Made by a program: the position numbers and the translations under genes
Notes under the pieces: model-generated
Told to the model about the DNA's origin: nothing
Seen by the model: the letters and a program-made list of their open reading frames with translations, nothing else
Databases searched by the model: none
Part shown: positions 28,534 to 35,718 of the stretch, in pieces
Numbering within the stretch: position 1 is the stretch's first letter
How the letters are laid out: every line of letters begins with the position of its first letter
Origin: QQUJ01 sp050287605
Lineage (GTDB): Bacteria > Pseudomonadota > Gammaproteobacteria > QQUJ01
DNA: 64,000 nt
NCBI GenBank assembly: GCA_050287605.1
Contig: JBNKCG010000045.1
Coordinates: forward strand, 81,972 to 145,971
Direction: 5' to 3'

Positions 28534-28579
28534 ATTCTGGGTTGTGGTGTTGATCGCGCCCATCCCATATTCGTGGGAG
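28534..28579 (-). promoter_or_regulatory. cluster promoter B: palindrome-N22-CAGAAT before the barrel gene
   Basis: The palindrome ATCCCATATTCGTGGGAG (28562-28579 as read on the plus strand) is followed, on the minus strand, by 22 nt and then CAGAAT (28539-28534), a 4/6 match to TATAAT. The ATG of the barrel gene starts 6 nt later, so the expected transcription start falls on the A of the ATG. No -35 box or Shine-Dalgarno is visible. Spacing is identical at three other sites in the cluster. Confidence 0.65.
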
Positions 28580-28583
28580 TTCG

Positions 28584-28751
28584 CTACGGCACCAGTACGG
28601 TCGAGCTGCCTGTGGCAATGGTCTGGGTGGTATGGCTACCCACGGTCTTGCCGCCGTTGTTGAGCTCGATAACGGACCCTTTCAGGTCGAGGTCTCCCGC
28701 GCTTTCAAGCTTGGCACCGCCGCTTTTGAGCGGCGCCGGTATCCGCGTCAT
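28584..28751 (-). CDS. 55-residue peptide, translationally coupled, unknown
   Basis: A small reading frame whose ATG (28751) overlaps the stop of the 724-residue gene by 4 nt, the usual sign of coupled translation. It has no signal peptide. The sequence is Gly/Ser/Thr-rich and beta-like (LKSGGAKLESAGDLDLKGSVIELNN), resembling one or two rungs of a parallel beta-helix such as those in phage spike/VgrG tails, but it is too short to assign. Codon-level support is limited to the coupling and to the non-random composition. It could also be a relic of a longer gene. Confidence 0.5.
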   Translation of the reverse strand: MTRIPAPLKSGGAKLESAGDLDLKGSVIELNNGGKTVGSHTTQTIATGSSTVLVP

Positions 28752-30922
28752 TGGCGAATCCGCACCGCGATGCCGTTGTCGTTCCACCCTTGGGAGCGTT
28801 GACCGCAGTGGTAGCAGCCGCCGCCAGCGCCGACCTTGGCAACGCAAGTAGTGCTGCTCGGGCGTTGGAAGGTGAAGTTCGCCTGTTGGTTGGGATTGAG
28901 TGTTGTGACGGTTCGCTGCATCAAAATCTGACTGTTGTTTCGCACCAGTTCGACAGTGAGGTTTTGCGCAGCGGCATTGCCGTTGTTGCGTACACCCCAG
29001 CTGATGGCCGGTACGGTGACGGTGCGTCGGCTGGCTCGCGGCATATTGTTGGGCGCAGTCGAGGGACTGGGTTCCGGCACTGCTTGGCAGTGGGGCGAGT
29101 TGTTGAACGGATCGAGGGCAGTATAGATATTGTTAGCGTCATCGAGCGTGGTTGCGCTACCTATCTTGTAGAGCGATGGTGTGTTGAGGAGGGTCAGCAG
29201 GCGCGCGCTGGGTGTTGAGCGCGTCGGCGCCGTGGTGGCCGGAGCGCGAGTGAACGCCGAAGGGATGGGACCCACCGTCCAGGCAAAGTGCGGTCCGGCG
29301 GCGCGTTGAGACATCACGGTCGCATTTCCCGTAGTGCCGACGCGCGTGCTGGTGGGCACGGTGAATTCTACGACCAGATAGCAGGGGCCGCGCTCGCGGA
29401 TGGTATAGCGTGTACCGCTGGGCCAGCCGCTGATGGCGGTGGCGGTGGCCAGTGGGGCGTTGCCGATCAGGGTGATCAGAAAAGGCCGATTGGTATTGGG
29501 CATCGGCAGCGGTCCGGCCACGCTGCCGCTCAATCCGTACAGCGTGTGTCCCGAGGGGAAGATGCCGCATTGACGGAAACTGTTGCCGTGGATAACGAAC
29601 TCGAGTTTCATCGTTTGCGAAACGGCACCGGTTACCGCGCCCGACACTCCCGAAACTATCGTCCGGGTGACTGTGCCGACCGCGCGGGTGCCGCTGGTCG
29701 CCACGGAGGCGATCTGCTGGGCGGTGTAACCCGCGAATGCCAGGGTTTGCTCCAGCATCTGGCCGGAGAGACCGTAGATGTTTCTGGCGATATCGTAGGA
29801 ACCTTGCACACCGAGGTTGAAGTGGGTACGCAGCGCCTTGAGCACATCACCCGCGGCGTAACCTGCTGCCTTCAGAAATTCCGCCGGTTGACGGCAGCCA
29901 GCCGCCCCACAGTTCTGTGGGGTGATGAACTTCTGGATCTGTTTCAGCGTCCGTACCAAGCGATCGGCGCTGGCATTGAATCGGCTCTTCAACGCATTGA
30001 TGATGTCGACGATCGCGTAATCAAGACCGGTGAGCCCGAACGCATCCGCCACTTGTTCGATCACGTAACCGCTGTCTTTTAGCCATTGGGCCATCTGGTA
30101 GGCGGAGGCGTTGTACAAGCTCTTCAGCACATTTGCCACCTGAGCGGCCGTGGCATTGAAACCCGCGCGCAATCCGGCGGCTACCTGTTCGGCGGTATAG
30201 CCGGCATTTTTCAACCAGGTTCCCACCTGCGCCAGATTCGACTGCCCCAACCCGAACGCCGTCTTAACCGCGCTTACCGCTTGCTGCGCCGTGGCGTTGA
30301 TTCCGCTCTTCAGCGAAGCGATGACCTGCGCGGCGGTGTAGCCTGCGGCTTTCAGCCACTGCGCGATCGTGTCCGCGGTTGCGTTGAAAGCGCTGTTGAG
30401 CGCACCGGCGATTTGCGCGCCGCTGTAGCCAGCCGCTTTCAAGAGCCCAGCCACTTGTGCGCCGGTTTGGTTGAAAGTGCTCTGGAGTTGCTTGGCGACC
30501 TCGATGGCTGCCGTGTTGGCTGTCTTTAGCGCGTTGACCAGGGCCTGTGGGGTAGCGAAGCCGCTCTGTTGGGCACTACTCTGCGTGAGACACTGCAACG
30601 TCTTGAGCGTGACCGGGGCGAGGTAGAAGCCGACCGCGGGATTGACCTGATTCTTGCCGAGGGTCATGGTAGCGGCCCCTTGCAGGATCGCCTTGACTTG
30701 GTGGTCTTTGAGGCTTTTGACGTAGTTCATCTGTGAGCGGTTGACCGCTTTGCTGCCGCCGGCGTCGATAAAGACGGTCTCGGTCTTGTCCTGGCGGTTG
30801 ATGCCGGTGCCAGTGTGGTATCCGTACTCGACTCTGCACTCGTTGACGGCGTGGGCGGCTGTACTTAGCGCCAGCAGGCCGGGCAGGGCCGTTCGCGCGA
30901 GGATGTTCACTGACTGCTTCAT
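28748..30922 (-). CDS. large exported protein with LKxAGYxxxQ helical repeats
   Basis: A 724-residue protein with a signal peptide (ARTALPGLLALSTAAHA) and a proper Shine-Dalgarno (AAGGAG) in the 27-nt gap after the previous gene. An N-terminal domain (27-145) precedes about 255 residues of helical repeats whose unit is LKxAGYTAxQVAxxLKxxFNATA: LK(A/N/D)(A/S)GY occurs at 161, 190, 237, 281 and 350, with a variant at 394. A beta domain (about 430-545) follows, then a linker and a C-terminal CARDB-like domain (AISWGVRNNGNAAAQNLTVELVRN) with several Cys (GGCYHCGQ). I recognise no family for the whole protein. It is the central product of the accessory operon. Confidence 0.8.
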   Translation of the reverse strand: MKQSVNILARTALPGLLALSTAAHAVNECRVEYGYHTGTGINRQDKTETVFIDAGGSKAVNRSQMNYVKSLKDHQVKAILQGAATMTLGKNQVNPAVGFYLAPVTLKTLQCLTQSSAQQSGFATPQALVNALKTANTAAIEVAKQLQSTFNQTGAQVAGLLKAAGYSGAQIAGALNSAFNATADTIAQWLKAAGYTAAQVIASLKSGINATAQQAVSAVKTAFGLGQSNLAQVGTWLKNAGYTAEQVAAGLRAGFNATAAQVANVLKSLYNASAYQMAQWLKDSGYVIEQVADAFGLTGLDYAIVDIINALKSRFNASADRLVRTLKQIQKFITPQNCGAAGCRQPAEFLKAAGYAAGDVLKALRTHFNLGVQGSYDIARNIYGLSGQMLEQTLAFAGYTAQQIASVATSGTRAVGTVTRTIVSGVSGAVTGAVSQTMKLEFVIHGNSFRQCGIFPSGHTLYGLSGSVAGPLPMPNTNRPFLITLIGNAPLATATAISGWPSGTRYTIRERGPCYLVVEFTVPTSTRVGTTGNATVMSQRAAGPHFAWTVGPIPSAFTRAPATTAPTRSTPSARLLTLLNTPSLYKIGSATTLDDANNIYTALDPFNNSPHCQAVPEPSPSTAPNNMPRASRRTVTVPAISWGVRNNGNAAAQNLTVELVRNNSQILMQRTVTTLNPNQQANFTFQRPSSTTCVAKVGAGGGCYHCGQRSQGWNDNGIAVRIRQ
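29708..30475 (-). repeat. protein-level helical repeat array
   Basis: This stretch encodes residues 150-405 of the 724-residue exported protein: about six degenerate repeats with conserved LKxAGY and FNA(T/S)A motifs. Repeat lengths vary (29 to 69 residues between LKxAGY motifs) because some units carry a second half-repeat. The DNA itself is diverged, so recent tandem duplication is unlikely. Confidence 0.75.
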
Positions 30923-30949
30923 GGCGTTCTCCTTGTTGGCTGGAGGTGC

Positions 30950-31639
30950 TCAGCGCTTCCTTGCAGGGCAGATGCCCTCCACGCGCCGGCGATAGACATG
31001 CACCTGGAAATCCAGGTACCCGGTGGGTTCGTGGTACCAACGCACCAGCAGCGGATCGCAGCGGGTGCAGCCGGGTTTGGGGGTGGCGACGAATTGCGCA
31101 TCGCCGAAGCGACGTTTGCCGAATACGATTCGCGCATGGTCGAAGAGCAGAGCCTCTTGGCCGCATGCCGGAGACTGCGTGCTGACGTCGATCCGCTCGT
31201 CGCCTTTGGCACCCACTTTCCGGTCCGAACGCTTGTTGAAACTGAGCAGGTCGGGTGGCGGTGGTTGGACGGGGTGCTGCAAATCAGCCGACGGGACGAT
31301 TCGGCGCGGTATGGAGACGCGCTGTGTGTTGGTTTTGCCGTTCGGGGTAACGACTTGCAGTGTGGCCTGGGATGTCAGGTTGATATCGGGAAGATGCGCG
31401 ACGATGCGGTCTTCGGACCAGTGATGAACGGTGAGTGCGTAGCGGAACCCGCCATAGTCGGCGATTACGTCGCATTGTGAGCAAGCGCCGCCGAAACCGC
31501 GGCCAATGAGTGTGGCGACACCGGCGTTGTCGGTGCGTACCGTATCCAGAATGGGTGAGGCGGCGCGGCCGGCATTGGCAGCCCACGTAGCTGGTGATGC
31601 GATCAACAGCCAGACACCCAATGCGACTCGTCTGTCCAT
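30950..31639 (-). CDS. exported IPT/TIG-like protein of unknown function
   Basis: A 229-residue protein. ATG 31639 gives the signal peptide MDRRVALGVWLLIASPATWA; an in-frame extension further upstream runs through a palindrome and is rejected. Residues about 28-115 look like an IPT/TIG immunoglobulin-like domain (GVATLIGRGFGGACSQCDVIAD...ATLQVVTPNGKTNTQRV). The C-terminal half has Cys pairs (GCTRCDP, GIC) and an aromatic-rich strand region (LVRWYHEPTGYLDFQVHVY). It is the first gene of the operon continuing into the 724-residue gene. No Shine-Dalgarno is seen and the predicted start of transcription coincides with the ATG. Confidence 0.78.
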   Translation of the reverse strand: MDRRVALGVWLLIASPATWAANAGRAASPILDTVRTDNAGVATLIGRGFGGACSQCDVIADYGGFRYALTVHHWSEDRIVAHLPDINLTSQATLQVVTPNGKTNTQRVSIPRRIVPSADLQHPVQPPPPDLLSFNKRSDRKVGAKGDERIDVSTQSPACGQEALLFDHARIVFGKRRFGDAQFVATPKPGCTRCDPLLVRWYHEPTGYLDFQVHVYRRRVEGICPARKR

Positions 31640-31645
31640 GGAGCG

Positions 31646-31691
31646 AGTTTGGTGATGGATTGGACGGTCGTGTATCCCAGGTTTATGGGAT
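31646..31691 (-). promoter_or_regulatory. cluster promoter A: palindrome-N22-CAAACT before the IPT-like gene
   Basis: ATCCCAGGTTTATGGGAT (31674-31691) is a perfect 6-bp dyad with 6-nt spacer. On the minus strand 22 nt separate it from CAAACT (31651-31646), and the ATG follows after 6 nt. The geometry equals that of promoter B to the nucleotide, and again predicts a leaderless mRNA. Confidence 0.65.
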
Positions 31692-31816
31692 AACCGACCT
31701 GTGACTGCGGGTTCGACGGCGGGTGAATTGCGGATGGCGGTGGTTGCGCGTGCTAGCGACGGCATCCTGCCGTGAAGCGTGCAGAGTTAGTTTCGGCGGT
31801 GGTCGAAGGCTGTGCG

Positions 31817-33115
31817 TCAGTCACATACGCACAGCTTACCGCCAGTGGTGAGCGGGGCCTGGACCACAACCTCCTTGCCGTTGCGGCTGCAGCAGTACTT
31901 CACATCGGAACAGAGTAGGGTGCCGCCGCGCGGGTTGCACATGTCGGCATGTAGCACCGGCATGTTGACCTGATCGCTGCAGGTGCGTTTGCTGGTGTTG
32001 ACAGTGCGCTTCCAGGTGAGCTGGGGGTTGGGTAGGTGCGTCGCCGCTTTCGCGAATTCCGTTTGACAGTAGCGTGGCTCGGACCCGAACGGCGGCGGTG
32101 AGCAGGAGCCTTGCTGCGAGGCGGGGCCACCCCAGCGGTGACGGATACAGCATTCGTCGTGAGCCCAGCTTCCGGCGTTGATCAGACATTGGTTGCCCAC
32201 GCAGAAGCCGAAATTGATACCGTCGGCGGCACCGCAGTTGTTGCCATTGGCGCCGTAGCAGCGCTGGCAGACGATGGTGCAGGCAGGTCCTTCAATGTCT
32301 GCGTTACATTGGCATTGGCCGCTAGGTAGACAATTGCCCGCGCCGCTGCATACCTGCCCGCGGTGACCGATGGGGCACAGACCTGTGGTCACGTTGATGG
32401 TATCGCTGGCGGTCGTTTCCGGGCTGCTGCCGTTGCGAAGTTGGACAAAAACTGTGCGTATTCCGGCGGCGCCTTCGGCCAGGGTATGCGGGACACCTTG
32501 CGGTGGTGCGGAGCCGCCAGTTTTCCAGCTTGCGCCCGCCATATTGGGCGAATTGCCGATACGGTATTGCGTCGCGGTGCCTGTGTGCTGCCAACGGACG
32601 GTCACGTTGCGGTCCGCGGTGTTGGCGTTGCCGTTGTTGATGCTCACAACGGTCAGTGTTGGCGTCTTGGCGTAGTGAATGGAATCTTGGCGAACGGCAC
32701 TCGGGATACCGTCGTCTGCGGCGCGTACCTGCGCGTACACCGTTTTCATTCCCTCGGTGTCTTCGGCGAACCGGTAGCTGGCGTTGGCAGTAAGGGGGCG
32801 CCAGGCGCTGTCGCTGAAATCTGACCGCTCGCTGATACGCGCTTCGGTCGCCGCTCCGCCCCGCCCCAGGGCGAATTGTAGTAGCACTCGACGTCGATAA
32901 GTGATCGAGGTGGCCTGCGCGTGATTGACGGAATCGTGCAGTTGGACCTCGTTCAATACGGGGGCCGGGGATGCCATTCGTGATGAGGTGGTTAACCGTT
33001 GATCGGTTGGATTCGGTGATCTCAAGATCTGGGTTCCGCTCCCTGCGGCGTGATTGGTTCCGCTCACGATCATCGCGACACAGGCGTATGCCATGCGATA
33101 ACCAACGCCCCTCAT
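31817..33115 (-). CDS. exported Cys-rich protein with two Ig-like repeats and EGF-like motif
   Basis: A 432-residue protein with an N-terminal signal (YACVAMIVSGTNHAAG). Two homologous beta-domains follow (about 50-150 and 151-242); each carries a central W(R/K) strand and a TVxxQ(V/L)R strand (KTVYAQVRAADDG; RTVFVQLRNGSSP). The C-terminal 190 residues are Cys-rich: an EGF-like motif (CSGAGNCLPSGQCQCNAD), further Cys pairs, and HDECCIRHRWGG, superficially like a phospholipase A2 motif. Disulfide-bonded extracellular function is inferred; no enzyme is assigned. It is divergent from the 165-residue gene at 33324, sharing a two-operator intergenic region. Confidence 0.8.
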   Translation of the reverse strand: MRGVGYRMAYACVAMIVSGTNHAAGSGTQILRSPNPTDQRLTTSSRMASPAPVLNEVQLHDSVNHAQATSITYRRRVLLQFALGRGGAATEARISERSDFSDSAWRPLTANASYRFAEDTEGMKTVYAQVRAADDGIPSAVRQDSIHYAKTPTLTVVSINNGNANTADRNVTVRWQHTGTATQYRIGNSPNMAGASWKTGGSAPPQGVPHTLAEGAAGIRTVFVQLRNGSSPETTASDTINVTTGLCPIGHRGQVCSGAGNCLPSGQCQCNADIEGPACTIVCQRCYGANGNNCGAADGINFGFCVGNQCLINAGSWAHDECCIRHRWGGPASQQGSCSPPPFGSEPRYCQTEFAKAATHLPNPQLTWKRTVNTSKRTCSDQVNMPVLHADMCNPRGGTLLCSDVKYCCSRNGKEVVVQAPLTTGGKLCVCD

Positions 33116-33189
33116 TCGCGTATTCCTCTTTTAGGATCGATGAATCGGGTCAGCGCATTGGGAGTACACGCACACGCTGCAATCGGGAC

Positions 33190-33235
33190 ATTGTCGATGT
33201 CCATTGTCACAACCGCCATCCCAGGTTTATGGGAT
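33190..33235 (-). promoter_or_regulatory. cluster promoter D: palindrome-N22-GACAAT before the Cys-rich gene
   Basis: A second exact copy of ATCCCAGGTTTATGGGAT lies at 33218-33235. Reading the minus strand, 22 nt separate it from GACAAT (33195-33190), a 4/6 match to TATAAT. Transcription would start near 33183, giving a leader of about 67 nt to the ATG at 33115. Confidence 0.6.
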
Positions 33236-33244
33236 GGGTGTCGG

Positions 33245-33290
33245 ATACCACGAACATGGGATAGCTTGCTGGCAAGAATCGGCGCAGAGT
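33245..33290 (+). promoter_or_regulatory. cluster promoter C: palindrome-N22-CAGAGT before the 165-residue gene
   Basis: ATACCACGAACATGGGAT (33245-33262) has one mismatch in its left arm. On the plus strand 22 nt separate it from CAGAGT (33285-33290). A start near 33297 leaves a 27-nt leader that contains the GGTAGGAG Shine-Dalgarno. It is 27 bp centre-to-centre from operator D on the opposite strand. Confidence 0.6.
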
Positions 33291-33323
33291 CGATGTCGAT
33301 TCCAATCACGGTAGGAGATGAGC

Positions 33324-33821
33324 ATGGAACGTAAATACGTTTCCGTTCTTATGGCGCTGGGCTTTTCACTTACTGGAACACTGAGCGCATCGCCGGCACA
33401 GACCGTGACTTGTTCGGTCAATATGGAGCGCGCCTACAATGAGGCCGTACGACGAGGATGGAATTTCAAGTGCGAGACAACCTATGTGGGGGCGTCGGTT
33501 GGCTTTGGCTGGGATAACGCAAAACGTATGGGTTGTTCGGGCAAAACACCTGCTGTACTTCCAACGCCGGCATCGTACAGAGCATCGTTGTTTATGAGAG
33601 GGGGTGGTTCGTCCGCCAATCTGAGCGAGGGTTGGAAATTGGCGGGTTATCAGGTCGTCGGCGGACAGTACCTCAAAGATCAGGCGGCTGGTGGGCGCAG
33701 AATAAACTTCTTCTGGAAACAACCCAAGCCGAATACGCTCTTCAAACGATATATCACTAATTTACGATTCAGCAAGAAAGGGGGGAGTTGCGCGAAACTC
33801 TACGACGAGGCGTTCAATTGA
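33324..33821 (+). CDS. small exported protein of unknown function
   Basis: A 165-residue protein; ATG 33324 is preferred over ATG 33318 because the Shine-Dalgarno GGTAGGAG (33310-33316 region) lies 7 nt upstream of it and only 1 nt from the other. A signal peptide (ERKYVSVLMALGFSLTGTLSA) is followed by a mature domain with four Cys (TVTC, FKC, MGC, GSC), probably two disulfides, and aromatic/basic C-terminus. No family is recognised. One 60-nt line of the gene counts to 52% GC, well below neighbouring core genes, suggesting acquisition by transfer. Its 3' end overlaps the convergent histidine-kinase gene by 8 nt. Confidence 0.78.
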   Translation: MERKYVSVLMALGFSLTGTLSASPAQTVTCSVNMERAYNEAVRRGWNFKCETTYVGASVGFGWDNAKRMGCSGKTPAVLPTPASYRASLFMRGGGSSANLSEGWKLAGYQVVGGQYLKDQAAGGRRINFFWKQPKPNTLFKRYITNLRFSKKGGSCAKLYDEAFN

Positions 33822-35718
33822 ATGTTTGGGCTGGAAAGTGATCGACCGGCGGGAGTGGCAGGTTCAAGCTGACCGCTGTCGCGCCGGGCATGGAGTCGAT
33901 AGCCAAAGTTGCGCCGATGCGTTGGGCGCGGTGCTGCATATTGGTGAGGCCCCTGCCATTGCTTTTCGTGGCCTCGAAACCGACGCCGTTGTCGCGTATA
34001 CGAAGCGTCAGGAGATTATCGCTCGGCGTGTCGCTGTGCACCTCGGCTTCAATGCTGACCTGCGTCGCCCCTGCGTGTTTGAGGATATTGGTGATCGCTT
34101 CTTGCACGATGCGCAGAATCTGCAGGACGCGCTCCGGCCCGAGGTCTTTTATTGCAGGCAGTTCGCCGATTTTCCAATGCACGTCGATCCCGGCCGCTTG
34201 CAGTCGCGCACCGAGGCGATCGCGCAAATCGCCTAATGCAGTGGCGAGATCTTCCAGGTAGGGGTCCATGGAGTTGATGACCAGACGCAAATCATCCAGG
34301 GCGGCGCGCAGTGCCCGGCCGACTTCCTCGAGCGTGGGCTGCGCGCCGTCGATCAGTGAAATGGTTGATATCAAATGTCCGCCCAGGCCATCATGCATGT
34401 CACGCATCAGACGTTCGCGCTCTTCGGCTAACAGGTTCAGCCTTTCGAGTCGACTGATTTCGTGATGTTGCGCTTCAGCGGCCGCCACTTGTGTTGCGAC
34501 GCGAGTTTCCAGATCGCGATTGAGGGTCTCGGCGAAGGTCAGGGCACCGACAAAGCGCATCAGCAGGATCCAGCCGAAGACCAATAACACCAGCGGTGCG
34601 CTGTATTGGATGAACAGCCCCTCGTCACGTGCCAACCACTGGTTGGTCACTAGCCAATCGTGGATGCCGAAACTAAAGACCAACAGTCCCGACATGATCA
34701 GCCAGCTGACCTCTTTGTCGAGGTGGCGGCGCCACGCGTGTAGCACGATGTATGTGGAATAGGCGCCAAACAGCAAGGTGAGCGTGTGCCACAGGTGACT
34801 GCCGAACCAACGCAACCAGTAGCCGTCCGAAGCGGTAAAAGCGATCGCCACGGACCCTATCGTTGCAGCGGTCAGTACCCCGCGTTCAATGACGGGGCGG
34901 GAGACCGCAAGAAATCGGGAGACAAAGAAAACAGTGCCCACCACGGCCCAGCCGACGGTGACGTACCAAAGCCACCACCACGCGGGAGCCGGCAGTAAGG
35001 GGGTGGGCACCAACAGGCTGAGGTGATGGACGGCCCAGACGACGACAGAGAAGGCGAACCAGCCGTACACGGACTCGCGCCTCAACCACCACAGCGCACT
35101 CATGAATGCGCCCATGGTGGCCATGAATACGGTGATGATCTCCACCACCGTCACGTCGACGAAGTAGCGGCGGTGATAGTACGGGGCGAGCGTTTCATCG
35201 CTGCCCAGGTAGAACGGTCGCAGCAGGCCGAAGCCTTCGAGATCGGAAACCAGTTGGATCTGCAACTCGTTACTGCCGGGTTGCAGCAACCCGTTGGGAA
35301 TCAGGAAATAGAGCGGGCGGTTCCAATTGATGGTGATCGGTCGCGTCAGATGTCCCCCGGTTCCGATCAGTTCGCCGTTGAGCCAAACCGCGGCGTTGAC
35401 TGCAGCTCGCGGCAGGTATATTCCCCACAGACGGTCGGGGGCCACGTCCAGGTCGATTTCGAAGCGATACCATGCACCGGTTGTGTGAGGGAGTGCGCGC
35501 CACCAGTCGTCGGTCAATGTTATCGCTTTCCAGTCTTGCCTACTCGCTTGGGGTGGCGTCGATGCAGAACCCGTCACGCGCCAACCCTGATACATCACCA
35601 GCGCTTCGTTCTGCGGCATGACGCTATGCAGCTGAAGCAGGGTCACCCAGCACAGCAGGGGGATTCCGAATACTGCCCACGGGGGCAGTCGGGGTAACGT
35701 CGTGGCTTTCGGGGTCAT
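33814..35718 (-). CDS. 7TMR-DISM-type sensor histidine kinase (HisKA_3)
   Basis: A 634-residue membrane kinase. After one N-terminal membrane segment (about 14-32) comes an extracytoplasmic jelly-roll sensor (about 40-185; WYRFEIDLDVAPDRLWGIYLP...VWLNGELIGTGG) of the kind preceding 7TMR-DISM domains. About seven transmembrane segments follow (186-392), then a coiled coil, the HisKA_3 dimerisation domain with phospho-acceptor His442 (RDMHDGLGGHL), and a HATPase domain (EAITNILKHAGA; RDNGVGF; GRGLTNM). This is the DesK/UhpB/NarX class that pairs with NarL-type regulators. Its ATG overlaps the stop of the regulator gene by 4 nt, so they form one operon. The ligand is unknown; a carbohydrate-like ligand is suggested only by the jelly-roll fold. 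Confidence 0.93.
   Translation of the reverse strand: MTPKATTLPRLPPWAVFGIPLLCWVTLLQLHSVMPQNEALVMYQGWRVTGSASTPPQASRQDWKAITLTDDWWRALPHTTGAWYRFEIDLDVAPDRLWGIYLPRAAVNAAVWLNGELIGTGGHLTRPITINWNRPLYFLIPNGLLQPGSNELQIQLVSDLEGFGLLRPFYLGSDETLAPYYHRRYFVDVTVVEIITVFMATMGAFMSALWWLRRESVYGWFAFSVVVWAVHHLSLLVPTPLLPAPAWWWLWYVTVGWAVVGTVFFVSRFLAVSRPVIERGVLTAATIGSVAIAFTASDGYWLRWFGSHLWHTLTLLFGAYSTYIVLHAWRRHLDKEVSWLIMSGLLVFSFGIHDWLVTNQWLARDEGLFIQYSAPLVLLVFGWILLMRFVGALTFAETLNRDLETRVATQVAAAEAQHHEISRLERLNLLAEERERLMRDMHDGLGGHLISTISLIDGAQPTLEEVGRALRAALDDLRLVINSMDPYLEDLATALGDLRDRLGARLQAAGIDVHWKIGELPAIKDLGPERVLQILRIVQEAITNILKHAGATQVSIEAEVHSDTPSDNLLTLRIRDNGVGFEATKSNGRGLTNMQHRAQRIGATLAIDSMPGATAVSLNLPLPPVDHFPAQTFN

Noticed and set aside
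28528..28563. Upstream ATG at 28563 for the barrel gene
   Set aside because: The ATG lies within the palindrome, upstream of the predicted -10, and the extra residues separate the signal peptide from the N-terminus.
29708..30475. Possible CRISPR-like or tandem DNA repeat
   Set aside because: Repetition is only at protein level; DNA copies are diverged and unequal in length.
32130..32170. Phospholipase A2-like HDECC motif in the Cys-rich protein
   Set aside because: The motif lacks the preceding CCxxHD context of PLA2 and no calcium loop is visible; not enough to assign an enzyme.
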